Shown here piece by piece: positions 1 to 7,222 of a stretch of 64,000 nt of DNA; the stretch's first letter is position 1; every line of letters starts with the position of its first letter. Source of the DNA: JBAOHV01 sp964450685 (GTDB lineage Bacteria > Actinomycetota > Acidimicrobiia > Acidimicrobiales > Microtrichaceae). Location of the stretch: NCBI GenBank assembly GCA_964450685.1, contig CAYVDN010000012.1:16085-80084 (forward strand). Reading direction: 5' to 3'. The translations under genes and the position numbers were made by a program. The notes under the pieces were generated by a model. That model was not told the origin of the DNA, searched no databases, and was given only the letters and a program-made list of their open reading frames with translations.

Positions 1-1052
1 CCGGCCTCCTCGCTCGTATCGAGCGTCTCGAACAAGCGCTCGCGTCGGGGTTGGCGTCTCCGCCAACTGCGTCTTCGCCAAGTGCTGTTTCGTCTACTGC
101 GGCATCGCCTACTGCTCCGGGCGGATCGACTGCTGCCCGACCGACTGCCGAGCCTTCTTCCACACCCTCACCTCCAGTCGAATCCCGGGATCAGGATTCC
201 ACTGGCGGCTCCTCGTCCGGCTCATCAGGCGCTTCGGGACCTGCAATGGCCCGCGCCGAGCTTGCTCGCAGGCGCGCCGCTCGCGACGGGGGCAGCGATA
301 ACGACGCCGCGGAGGTGTCTCGCAAGCGGCCCGAGCGTGCCGCGCCGCCACCGGTTCCGGGCGCGCCGCCACCGGTTCCGGGTTCGGCCGCAACACCCGA
401 GCGACCAGTTGCCGCGCCGCCACAGCCCGCCCCAACTCAGGACGCGCCGGAGCCATCGCCGCGGGCCGAGCCGGACGCCGAACCGACGCCGGTAGCGACA
501 GCCGAATCGGTGCCCACATCCGGTCCCGCTCCCGGCTCCGTCCCCGGCCCCGGTCCCGGCCCCGGCTCAACCGAGGCCGCGGCCGCGGCGTCGGGAGCGC
601 TGGACGTCGAGCGCCTTTCCGCAGCGTTGGCCGCGGTGCTGTCAGAGCTCCGCGCACCGGCCAAGGCCGCCTGTCAGGACGGGTCGTTCGTCGCGGTCGA
701 AGGGTCATCGGCTGTGTTCGAGCTCGGTCTCGGAGTTCCGCAGCGACACGCTGAGCGGTTCCGCGCCGACGTGCAGGCAGCACTGAGCGAGCATCTCGGA
801 GCTCCACTCGCGCTGGAGTTCGTGCCATCGGGCGAGTCGCCCACCCCGACTTCGACCAAGTCCAGCTCTGCAGTCGGTGCGCCCGGCGCCGAGATGGCAG
901 GGGCGGCAGGGGAGACCGACGATCCCGACGAGGTGCTCGAGATCGACATAAGCGAGCTCGAGGACGCCGATGTGGCAGAGACGAGCGTCGACCGTCTGAC
1001 CAGAGCGTTTCCCGGTGCCGTGGTGGTGGACACGAACGAGGTGAATTCATGA
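1..1052 (+). CDS. dnaX: DNA polymerase III subunit gamma/tau, C-terminal part
   Basis: The reading frame is open from the window edge (first full codon at base 3), so the gene is truncated at its 5' end and the AAA+ clamp-loader ATPase lies outside. What is visible starts with a helical segment (LLARIERLEQAL), then a long low-complexity linker rich in Pro, Ala, Ser and Gly with tandem APPPVPG and GPGPGPG units, then a conserved C-terminal tau-like domain ending in RAFPGAVVVDTNE. This domain normally contacts the replicative polymerase and helicase. The TGA stop overlaps the next ATG (ATGA, 1049-1052), and the order dnaX, ybaB, recR is the classic recombination/replication operon. The assignment rests mainly on that context and on the C-terminal motif. 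Confidence 0.9.
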   Translation, partial: GLLARIERLEQALASGLASPPTASSPSAVSSTAASPTAPGGSTAARPTAEPSSTPSPPVESRDQDSTGGSSSGSSGASGPAMARAELARRRAARDGGSDNDAAEVSRKRPERAAPPPVPGAPPPVPGSAATPERPVAAPPQPAPTQDAPEPSPRAEPDAEPTPVATAESVPTSGPAPGSVPGPGPGPGSTEAAAAASGALDVERLSAALAAVLSELRAPAKAACQDGSFVAVEGSSAVFELGLGVPQRHAERFRADVQAALSEHLGAPLALEFVPSGESPTPTSTKSSSAVGAPGAEMAGAAGETDDPDEVLEIDISELEDADVAETSVDRLTRAFPGAVVVDTNEVNS

Positions 1053-1489
1053 ACGACGACGACAACACCCCCGCAGAGGTCGCCCAGACTGCAGATGGCG
1101 GAGCGGATCCTCTCGCTGGGCTGCTCGGTGGCGGCGGGTTCGATCTTGGCTCCGTCATGGAGATGGCCGCCAACATGCAACAGCAGGTGGCCGAGGCGCA
1201 GGAGGAGCTGGCGACTGCTCGACTCGAAGGGACCTCCGGCGGGGGTCTGGTGAGCGTCACGCTCAACGGTCATCTGCACCTGGTCGGTCTTCGGATAGAT
1301 CCCGGAGCGGTGGACCCAGACGACCCCTCGATGCTCGAGGACCTGATCCGCGCAGCGTGGCAGGACGCGCACGACCAGGTCGCACGGCTGCAGGCGCAGT
1401 CCGATCCGCTCGGCGGCCTGGGCGGCGGGGGGCTCGCCGGTGGAGGTCTGGGTGCGGGCGGCCTCGGCGGACTGCTCGGCGGGTCCTGA
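1049..1489 (+). CDS. YbaB/EbfC family nucleoid-associated protein
   Basis: A 146-residue protein of the YbaB/EbfC family, small dimeric DNA-binding proteins. The core contains MEMAANMQQQVAEAQEELA (helix) followed by VSVTLNGHLHLVGLRIDPGAV, the family's beta sheet, then a helix ending around residue 120. The last 25 residues are an unusual Gly/Leu-rich tail (repeats of GGLGGGGLAGGGLGAGGLGG) that looks disordered. The N-terminus also carries an acidic extension of about 20 residues. Translation is coupled to dnaX by a 4-base overlap, and recR starts directly after its stop. In other bacteria this gene sits between dnaX and recR in the same way. Confidence 0.93.
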   Translation: MNDDDNTPAEVAQTADGGADPLAGLLGGGGFDLGSVMEMAANMQQQVAEAQEELATARLEGTSGGGLVSVTLNGHLHLVGLRIDPGAVDPDDPSMLEDLIRAAWQDAHDQVARLQAQSDPLGGLGGGGLAGGGLGAGGLGGLLGGS

Positions 1490-2101
1490 ATGGCGACCGC
1501 GTACGCCGCCGCGGTTCAGGAGTTGATCGACTGCCTCGGTCGACTGCCCGGAGTCGGGCCCAAATCGGCTCAGCGCATCGCGTTCCACCTGCTCAAGGTG
1601 GACACGGAGGAGGCAAACCGCCTCGCTCGCGCGATCGTCGAGGTCAAAGACAAGGTGGGCTTCTGCGCCAAGTGCTTCAACATCGCCGAGGGGGATCTCT
1701 GCACCGTCTGTTCGGATCCGCGGCGGGACTCCCATGTCCTGTGTGTGGTCGAAGAACCCCGAGACGTCGTCGCGATCGAACGCACCCGTGAGTTCCGCGG
1801 CCGGTACCACGTGTTGCAGGGCGCCATCGACCACCTCCAGGGTGTCGGCCCCGAGCAGTTACGCATCCGCGAGCTCGTGCAGCGGGTCGGTGACGAAGGC
1901 ATCACCGAGGTCATCCTCTGCACGAACCCCAATCTCGAGGGCGAGGCCACAGCGCTCTACTTGACTCGCACCCTCGACGTACCTGGTCTGACTGTCTCAC
2001 GCATCGCCAGTGGGCTGCCCGTCGGTGGCGACCTGGAGTACGCGGACGAGCTCACGCTGGGTCGAGCGCTCGAAGGCCGCCGAGTGGTCGAGCGCAGCTG
2101 A
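1490..2101 (+). CDS. recR: Recombination mediator protein RecR
   Basis: A 203-residue RecR of normal length, which with RecO/RecF loads RecA on gapped DNA. Visible parts in order: an N-terminal helix-hairpin-helix (ELIDCLGRLPGVGPKSAQRIAF), a four-cysteine zinc finger (CAKCFNIAEGDLCTVC, near residues 58-73), and a Toprim domain starting LCVVEEPRDVVAIE and containing the G-x-LQGAIDHLQGVGPEQL segment. The C-terminus has the TRTLDVPGLTVSRIASGLPVGGDLEYADELTLGRAL signature as separate short blocks typical of RecR. The ATG abuts the ybaB stop (TGAATG), so it is the last gene of the dnaX-ybaB-recR operon. Confidence 0.97.
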   Translation: MATAYAAAVQELIDCLGRLPGVGPKSAQRIAFHLLKVDTEEANRLARAIVEVKDKVGFCAKCFNIAEGDLCTVCSDPRRDSHVLCVVEEPRDVVAIERTREFRGRYHVLQGAIDHLQGVGPEQLRIRELVQRVGDEGITEVILCTNPNLEGEATALYLTRTLDVPGLTVSRIASGLPVGGDLEYADELTLGRALEGRRVVERS

Positions 2102-2199
2102 GACCCGAACTGGCCCTGCCGTCGACGCCGGCGCTCCCGATCGGATGGCCTTCTCTGGCGATGATCGAGCCGGCCCGAACAGCGCACTACCGTGCCGAC

Positions 2200-2610
2200 G
2201 TGGATGATCGACAGAGGGTCTCATCGGGCTCACCCTGGGAACTGACCGTCGGCTACAGCCGAGCGGTGCGCGTCCGTGAGCGTGTGTTCGTCGCCGGAAC
2301 CGCGCCCAAGTGGGCGGACGGCTCGGTCGATCCGGATCCAGCGGCACAGGCCCGTCGGTGCTTCGAGATCATTGAAGAAGCGCTCCTGGCTGTCGGTTCC
2401 AGCTTGCGCGACGTCGTGCGAACACGCATCTACCTCGTCGATGCCGCCGACTTCGGTCCGATCGGGGCGGTGCACGGCGAACTCATGGCCGAGGCGTTGC
2501 CAGTCAACACCACCGTCGTCGTCGCCGGGTTGCTCGATCCTCGCTGGAAGATCGAGCTCGAGGTGGAAGCCGTGATCCCCGTCGACGAGGCACGCGACCG
2601 CCTCGCCTGA
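2200..2610 (+). CDS. Rid family protein (YjgF/YER057c/UK114)
   Basis: A 136-residue single-domain Rid protein. Family members hydrolyse reactive enamine/imine intermediates from PLP enzymes, or have related roles. It begins RVSSGSPWE then GYSRAVRV, VFVAGTAP, a helix with FEIIEEALLAVGSSLRDVVRTRIYL, and ends in WKIELEVEAVIPVD. The conserved Arg of the RidA active site is present in the VRTRIYL strand. The GTG at 2200 is chosen because it puts the family's usual RVSSGSP near residue 6. An ATG at 2161 would add 13 residues without similarity. Neither has a strong ribosome-binding site. It stands alone, 98 bases after recR. Confidence 0.85.
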   Translation: MDDRQRVSSGSPWELTVGYSRAVRVRERVFVAGTAPKWADGSVDPDPAAQARRCFEIIEEALLAVGSSLRDVVRTRIYLVDAADFGPIGAVHGELMAEALPVNTTVVVAGLLDPRWKIELEVEAVIPVDEARDRLA

Positions 2611-2667
2611 ACCGGCTCCGCGCCACTCCGACCGGACCCGCCCCCCTCGCTCCCTGCCCCCATTCAC

Positions 2668-2712
2668 TCTCGGTGCGATCGCTGTTGTCAGCGAGCAGCA
2701 ATCGCACCGAGA
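2668..2712. repeat. Palindromic element copy 1 (3' side of the DUF559 gene)
   Basis: A 45-base inverted repeat. The left arm TCTCGGTGCGATCGCTG pairs with CAGCAATCGCACCGAGA with one G-T type mismatch, around an 11-base loop TTGTCAGCGAG. It lies 20 bases beyond the stop codon of the AbiEi/DUF559 gene. The same arms occur at 3692-3740 and 48924-48972. The loop matches copy 2 at 8 of 11 positions in the same orientation, so the two copies are direct repeats of a palindrome. There is no T tract, so a plain terminator is a weaker explanation. Confidence 0.9.
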
Positions 2713-2732
2713 CGCGGGAGGGCAATGGTGGG

Positions 2733-3650
2733 TCATCCCGAGCGAAGCGCCAGTGACCACTTGACCTCTTGGACCAGCTTCTCGGGGTCGTCCCGATATT
2801 GGCGCCAGGTAACGTGGTGAATGAGCCAACCGAGTCGTGCCAACTCGGTCCTGCGCCGGTCGTCCCACTCGAGCTGGTCCGGTGTGCGGTGGAACCGGAA
2901 TCCGTCACACTCGACCGCCACGAGCAACTTCGGCCATGCGAGATCGAGCGGGTAGGTGATCTCCCCGCAGCAGACCCTGTGCTGGAGAACCGGTTCGGGA
3001 ATCCCAGCGCTGATCAGCAGCCGTCTGACCCGTGACTCGAACGGGCTTCCGGCAGGCGTCGATCCACCGGGGCGGTCGGCGAGCGCGGAGCGCGCAGAAG
3101 CGAGCCCCGTGCGTCCCGGACGGGAGAGTTCAGCCAGGCGAGAGTGAAGGGCCTCGAAGCTGGTCAGGTTCCGTCGTACTGCGTCGTCCATCATCGAGCC
3201 GAGCCTGGCGGCGGGCACGAACCGGCCCACGTCGATCAGTGTCCGGGTGGGTGTGGTGATCGGCAGGCCGTCGACTGCTGTGATGTCCCGGGCGGGCAGG
3301 TCGGTTGATCGGTGGATGGTGATGTCGGTTCCGGTGCGGGCTCGGGCCCAGGGGGCCACGAGGTCCAGGTGGCCTGGTCGGAAGTGGTCGAGCTGCCAGA
3401 GCGCAGCGGCAGCTCGGTGGCTGACCACAGCGCCAGGACCCGCACGGTGAAGAGCGATACGGAGGTCCTGGCGCCAGCTCGGGACGCTGCCCGCGATCTG
3501 ATAGACGCCGGGAGCTGCCCGTAGCAGCACCCCGCTGGCGAGCAGCGTTCGAACCTGTGCGTCGCTGTAGGCCAGGTCAGCCAACTGCTGGCGAGTGATG
3601 GTTCCGTGTTGGCGAGATGCCAAGTCCGAGATCGGCCCGAAAACGGACAC
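2733..3650 (-). CDS. AbiEi-type winged-helix protein with DUF559 (Vsr-like) nuclease domain
   Basis: A 305-residue two-domain protein. The N-terminus (residues about 5-55, ending LLRAAPGVYQIAG) matches the AbiEi antitoxin-type winged helix. The middle resembles the AbiEi C-terminal region (LPITTPTRTLIDVGRF). The C-terminus (about 205-300) is DUF559, a PD-(D/E)xK fold related to Vsr nucleases, with FESRVRRLL, YPLDLAWP, LLVAVECDGFRFH and a late GW..HHVTW. The likely catalytic Asp, Glu and Asp are all present. Translation starts at GTG 3650, behind GGAGGG. There is no AbiEii toxin nearby. The gene is bracketed by two copies of one palindromic element, and its ribosome-binding site is folded into a hairpin. 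DNA binding or cleavage is expected from the folds; the biological role is unknown. Confidence 0.85.
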   Translation of the reverse strand: MSVFGPISDLASRQHGTITRQQLADLAYSDAQVRTLLASGVLLRAAPGVYQIAGSVPSWRQDLRIALHRAGPGAVVSHRAAAALWQLDHFRPGHLDLVAPWARARTGTDITIHRSTDLPARDITAVDGLPITTPTRTLIDVGRFVPAARLGSMMDDAVRRNLTSFEALHSRLAELSRPGRTGLASARSALADRPGGSTPAGSPFESRVRRLLISAGIPEPVLQHRVCCGEITYPLDLAWPKLLVAVECDGFRFHRTPDQLEWDDRRRTELARLGWLIHHVTWRQYRDDPEKLVQEVKWSLALRSG

Positions 3651-3687
3651 TGCTTCCCTCCGAGTTCAAAGAGTCGGGGGAAGCAGT
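3649..3687 (-). promoter_or_regulatory. Hairpin burying the SD and start codon of the DUF559 gene
   Basis: On the minus strand ACTGCTTCCCCCGA pairs with TCGGAGGGAAGCAGT: 14 base pairs with one bulged A and a 10-base loop. The Shine-Dalgarno GGAGGG and the first two bases of the GTG start (3650, 3649) lie in the 3' arm. Transcripts that read in from upstream would therefore be poorly translated. Insertion sequences such as IS10 and IS50 use this kind of hairpin to limit transposase synthesis. Whether it does so here is inferred. Confidence 0.7.
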
Positions 3688-3691
3688 TGCC

Positions 3692-3740
3692 GGTCTCGGT
3701 GCGATTGCTGTCATCAGAGAGCAGCAATCGCACCGAGACC
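3692..3740. repeat. Palindromic element copy 2 (5' side of the DUF559 gene)
   Basis: A 49-base perfect palindrome with 19-base arms: GGTCTCGGTGCGATTGCTG, an 11-base loop TCATCAGAGAG, then CAGCAATCGCACCGAGACC. It begins 4 bases upstream of the start-site hairpin and 42 bases upstream of the GTG of the DUF559 gene. It could act as an operator for the winged-helix domain, as an element end, or both. Copies 1 and 3 share the arms. Confidence 0.95.
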
Positions 3741-3778
3741 TGGAAGGTCGGTGATCGGGGACCTGGGAGGTCGGTCCC

Positions 3779-3812
3779 GATCAGACGGTCTTGACGATCA
3801 GACGGTCTTGAC
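3779..3812. repeat. 17-bp tandem duplication at the thiolase stop codon
   Basis: The unit GATCAGACGGTCTTGAC occurs twice in a row (3779-3795 and 3796-3812). It contains the thiolase's last codons and its stop (TCA on the plus strand, 3798-3800), so the stop and final residues are copied just downstream of the real stop. This looks like a recent slippage or microduplication and has no effect on the protein. Confidence 0.9.
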
Positions 3813-4979
3813 GATCAGGGCGTCGCCCTGGCCGCCACCGCCGCACAGCGCCGCTGCACCCATTCCGCCGCCACGACGCTGGAGCTCGTTGAGGACAGTG
3901 AGCACCACACGGGTACCCGACATGCCGATCGGGTGGCCCAGCGCGATCGCGCCGCCGTTGACGTTGACGATGTCATCGGAGATGCCCAGGTCGGCCATCG
4001 ACGCCAGACCCACGGCAGCGAACGCCTCGTTCAGTTCGAACAGGTCGACGTCGGAGACGGACTTGCCGGCCTGCTCCAGGGCCTTGCGGATCGCCCGTGA
4101 CGGCTGGGTCAGCAGCGACGGATCCGGACCGGCGACCGAGCCGTTGGCCACGATCTCACCCAGCGGGGTGCCGCCGATGCGCTCGGCAGCCTCCTTCGAG
4201 GCCACGATCACAGCCGCGGCGCCGTCGGAGATCTGCGAGGCGTTGCCCGCGGTGATGTTGCCGGCCTTGTCGAAAGCGGGGCGCAGGCCGCCGAGGGACT
4301 CAGCGGTGGTCTCGCCGCGGACACCCTCGTCGACGCTGAACAGGACTGGGTCGCCCTTGCGCTGGGGGATCTCGACGTTGACGATCTCGTTGTCGAACAG
4401 GCCGTCCTTCTGGGCACGAGCGGCGCGCTGGTGTGACTTGGCGGCCAGGTCGTCCTGGGCGTCGCGGTCGATGTTGGCCGAAGCGGCGTACTTCTCGGTG
4501 CCGGAGCCCATGTGCTGGTGTTCGAGTGCGCACCACAGACCGTCGTTGATCATCGAGTCGATGACCTTCTTGTCTCCCATGCGCATGCCAGCGCGGGCGT
4601 CAGGCAGCAGGTACGGAGCGTTGGTCATCGACTCCATACCGCCGGCGACGACGATGTCGGCCTGGCCCGACTGGATCAGCAGGTCGGCGAGCATGATCGT
4701 GTTGATGCCCGACAGGCACACCTTGTTGATCAGCGTCGACGGGACGCTCATGGGGATCCCCGCTCCGACCGAGGCCTGACGGGCCGGCATCTGGCCTGCG
4801 CCGGCCTGGAGCACCTGGCCCATGAACACGTAGTCGATCTGCTCGGGAGTGATGCCAGCGCGCTCGATCGCAGCCTTGATCGCGATCGAGCCCAGCTCGG
4901 TGGCGCTGAAACCGGCGAGACCGCCGGAGAGCTTGCCGATAGGGGTGCGAACACCCGAGAGAATGACGGAACCAGCCAT
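3798..4979 (-). CDS. Acetyl-CoA C-acyltransferase (thiolase)
   Basis: A 393-residue thiolase, the usual length for acetyl-CoA C-acetyltransferases, which condense or cleave acyl-CoA and acetyl-CoA. The nucleophile is C88 in INKVCLSG (most homologues have KVCGSG). The GGMESMTNAPY motif, the helix ending NEAFAAVG, the catalytic His in GHPIGMSGTR, and the second catalytic Cys in ALCGGGGQGDA are all visible. The start ATG is unambiguous (MAGSVILSGVRTPIG). It is transcribed toward the DUF559 gene but separated from it by about 150 bases holding palindrome copy 2, so it is probably monocistronic. It fits the fatty acyl-CoA and ethylmalonyl-CoA genes elsewhere in the window. Confidence 0.95.
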   Translation of the reverse strand: MAGSVILSGVRTPIGKLSGGLAGFSATELGSIAIKAAIERAGITPEQIDYVFMGQVLQAGAGQMPARQASVGAGIPMSVPSTLINKVCLSGINTIMLADLLIQSGQADIVVAGGMESMTNAPYLLPDARAGMRMGDKKVIDSMINDGLWCALEHQHMGSGTEKYAASANIDRDAQDDLAAKSHQRAARAQKDGLFDNEIVNVEIPQRKGDPVLFSVDEGVRGETTAESLGGLRPAFDKAGNITAGNASQISDGAAAVIVASKEAAERIGGTPLGEIVANGSVAGPDPSLLTQPSRAIRKALEQAGKSVSDVDLFELNEAFAAVGLASMADLGISDDIVNVNGGAIALGHPIGMSGTRVVLTVLNELQRRGGGMGAAALCGGGGQGDALIVKTV

Positions 4980-5033
4980 TGGACGACCTCCCCTAGCGGG
5001 CGCTGCGGCCCGGGTCTGCGGAATCCGACGAGG

Positions 5034-5236
5034 TTACCTGTCGGTAACCCCAGCGTCGAAGTGGTCAGAGGTCTGCTCGGGTCGATCCAGCCGGTACAGG
5101 ACGTGGCGTCGCAGAGGGCTGTGCTCGCCGATGGTGGGGTGGTCGAAGTCGTCCGCTGGATCGCGGGTCATGCCGAGCTTCTGCATCACCCGCTGCGACC
5201 GGAGGTTCACCGTCGACGTGAACGACACGATCTGGT
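5034..5236 (-). CDS. GNAT family N-acetyltransferase, C-terminal fragment
   Basis: About 67 codons remain, running out of the N gap: QIVSFTSTVNLRSQRVMQ followed by KLGMTRDPADDFDHP and RRHVLYRL. This is the C-terminal strand and helix of a RimJ/RimL-type GNAT acetyltransferase (the S-x-RVM-x-KLGM signature). The acetyl-CoA-binding core and the start codon fall in the gap at 5237-5336. A full protein would need roughly 100 more residues, so the true gap must be larger than the 100 Ns shown, unless the gene is broken. Confidence 0.75.
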
Positions 5237-5336
5237 NNNNNNNNNNNNNNNNNNNNNNNNNNNNNNNNNNNNNNNNNNNNNNNNNNNNNNNNNNNNNNNN
5301 NNNNNNNNNNNNNNNNNNNNNNNNNNNNNNNNNNNN
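5237..5336. other. Assembly gap (100 N)
   Basis: A run of exactly 100 N, the conventional placeholder for a gap of unknown size. It removes the 5' part of the GNAT gene and possibly the promoter of the DUF3089 lipoprotein gene. The two flanks share no overlap longer than GGT. Confidence 0.99.
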
Positions 5337-5350
5337 GGTAGGGTCCCGAC

Positions 5351-6676
5351 ATGGGCCATCGCATCAGTTTTTCGGCGTCGCTGGTCGTAGCCGCGAGCCT
5401 GCTCGCCGTGCCGCTCCTCGCTGGTTGCAGTGGATCGACTGATGATGCACGGGACCGCAACGGCGCTACGACCACAACGAAGGCCGCTTCCACACAGGAG
5501 GACGGAGCCGCGGCTGGCGCTGGCACCCTGGACCGCTACGCCGACTATCAGCCCGACATCTACGCCGAGCCGGCCAACTGGGTCTGTCATCCAGGATCCG
5601 AGGACGTCTGCGACGACGGTCTCGATGCGACGGTGATCCAGGCCGACGGCACCACGACCATCGAGGAGTGGAACGCGGATCCGGACGCGCCGATCGACTG
5701 CTTCTACCTCTACCCGACCATCTCGCTGGATCCGAGTGATGTGTCCGACCGGGTGGCGGGTGATGAGGAACGTTTCGTCACCCTCAACCAGGCTGCGCGG
5801 CTGGGCCAGGCCTGCCGGGTGTTCGCGCCGGTCTACCGGCAGCGCACCCTGATGGGTCTTGCCTCACTTCTCGCCGGCACAGGAGCAGACCCGGGCGCAG
5901 TTGGAGTCACGAGCACGACCGAGGCGCATCGGGCCGAGTCCGATGCCGGGTACGACGACGTGCTCGACGCGTTCCGTACTTACATGGCCACCGAGAACGA
6001 CGGCAGGGGATTCGTGTTGATCGGTCACTCACAGGGCGCGTCCGTGCTGAACCGTCTCATGCAGGAGGAGGTCGATCCCAACGCCGATGTGCGTGACCAT
6101 CTGGTGGCCGCGTATCTGGCCGGCTGGCCGGTCCGGGTGCCCGAAGGCGCCGATGTGGGCGGCGACTTCGCCGAAATCCCCTTGTGTAGATCGGCGGAAC
6201 AGACCGGATGTGTCATCAGTTGGGCGTCGTTCCGTCAGAGCGAACCACCAGTCGACGGCGCGCTGTTCGGGCGCCCGCGGACAGGTGAGGGAGCGGCAGC
6301 CTGCAACAGCCCTGCTTCGCTCACGGGTGGTAGCGCTCAGCTGCGGTCGTACTTCCCGTCGGACCCGTCGGCATCGATCCTCTCCGCGCTCGGGGTGAGC
6401 GCGGCCGGTGAGAGGACATGGGCCGAGGGGCTGGAGGTCACGACACCGTTCGTCACGCCTCCTGGACTCGTTTCGGGTGAGTGCGTCAGCAGGGACGGCT
6501 TCGACTACCTGGAAGTCGTCGTCAACGGTGACCCGTCCGACCCGCGGGTCGATGAGATCGGTGGTGACCTGACGCGTGCTTGGGGCCTGCACCTCCAGGA
6601 CGTGAACCTGGTCATGGGGGATGTCGTCGACCTGGTGACCGCCCAGGCGCAGGCCTGGAGCGCCGCGCACGACTGA
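5351..6676 (+). CDS. DUF3089 domain lipoprotein (alpha/beta-hydrolase-like)
   Basis: A 441-residue secreted lipoprotein. The N-terminus is a lipoprotein signal peptide with lipobox LLAGC (Cys26), followed by an Asp/Thr/Ala-rich spacer. The DUF3089 body shows DCFYLYPTISLDPSDVSD near residues 115-135, CRVFAPVYRQ, and a nucleophile elbow GHSQGA around residue 225. DUF3089 proteins are predicted alpha/beta hydrolases of unknown substrate. The start ATG lies 14 bases after the N gap, so the upstream promoter is unseen and a slightly earlier start cannot be excluded. It is not obviously in an operon with the antiporter genes that follow. Confidence 0.85.
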   Translation: MGHRISFSASLVVAASLLAVPLLAGCSGSTDDARDRNGATTTTKAASTQEDGAAAGAGTLDRYADYQPDIYAEPANWVCHPGSEDVCDDGLDATVIQADGTTTIEEWNADPDAPIDCFYLYPTISLDPSDVSDRVAGDEERFVTLNQAARLGQACRVFAPVYRQRTLMGLASLLAGTGADPGAVGVTSTTEAHRAESDAGYDDVLDAFRTYMATENDGRGFVLIGHSQGASVLNRLMQEEVDPNADVRDHLVAAYLAGWPVRVPEGADVGGDFAEIPLCRSAEQTGCVISWASFRQSEPPVDGALFGRPRTGEGAAACNSPASLTGGSAQLRSYFPSDPSASILSALGVSAAGERTWAEGLEVTTPFVTPPGLVSGECVSRDGFDYLEVVVNGDPSDPRVDEIGGDLTRAWGLHLQDVNLVMGDVVDLVTAQAQAWSAAHD

Positions 6677-6742
6677 TCCACCTACGCTGGAAACAGCCAG
6701 TGGCACCCACGTCACTGGCAGTGTTCCGGCACGGGAGGCGCG

Positions 6743-7222
6743 GTGACAGAGATCCACGAGACCGATCTGCCGGGCATCGGCGTCCGCCAGGAGTTCGACA
6801 CAGTGAGCGGTGCCCGCGTCGGGGTGCTGACCACCCGCAGCGGCCGCCGTGAGCTGCTGCTCTACAACGAGGACGACCCGGACTCGTGTCGCGCCGTCGT
6901 GCACCTGGACCCCGAGGACAGCGTTGTGCTCGCCGACCTTCTGGGGAGCACCTATGTGGCATCCGCGGCGTCACTGCAGCGCCTGGAGGGACTGGCGATC
7001 GACTGGATCACAGTCAACGCGTCGTCGGAGATAGCCGGTCAGACCATCGGCGAGGCGGGCATCCGTGAGGGCACAGGAGCGAACATCGTCGCGATCATGC
7101 GGGGAACGGTCACCAACGCGTCACCCGGCCCGTTGGACCGACTCGCTGTGGGTGACGTGCTCGTAGTTTCCGGCACCCCCGAAGCGGTCAGCACGCTCAC
7201 CGCCCTGCTGGACCCCGATTGA
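6743..7222 (+). CDS. Cation:proton antiporter regulatory subunit (KhtT-like)
   Basis: A 159-residue soluble protein whose C-terminal half is a TrkA-C/RCK_C domain (SSEIAGQTIGEAGIREGTG, then NIVAIMRG and LAVGDVLVVSGTPEAV). It has the length and arrangement of KhtT, the regulatory subunit of the KhtTU K+/H+ antiporter. The TrkA-C domain is expected to bind a nucleotide or ligand and gate the transporter. The GTG start follows GGGAGGCGCG. Its stop overlaps the transporter's ATG by 4 bases (7219-7222), so the two are translationally coupled and probably form one complex. Confidence 0.9.
   Translation: MTEIHETDLPGIGVRQEFDTVSGARVGVLTTRSGRRELLLYNEDDPDSCRAVVHLDPEDSVVLADLLGSTYVASAASLQRLEGLAIDWITVNASSEIAGQTIGEAGIREGTGANIVAIMRGTVTNASPGPLDRLAVGDVLVVSGTPEAVSTLTALLDPD

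Noticed and set aside
2733..3650. A complete AbiE toxin-antitoxin system
   Set aside because: The AbiEi-like winged helix is present, but no AbiEii nucleotidyltransferase gene lies on either side, and the protein carries a DUF559 nuclease domain.
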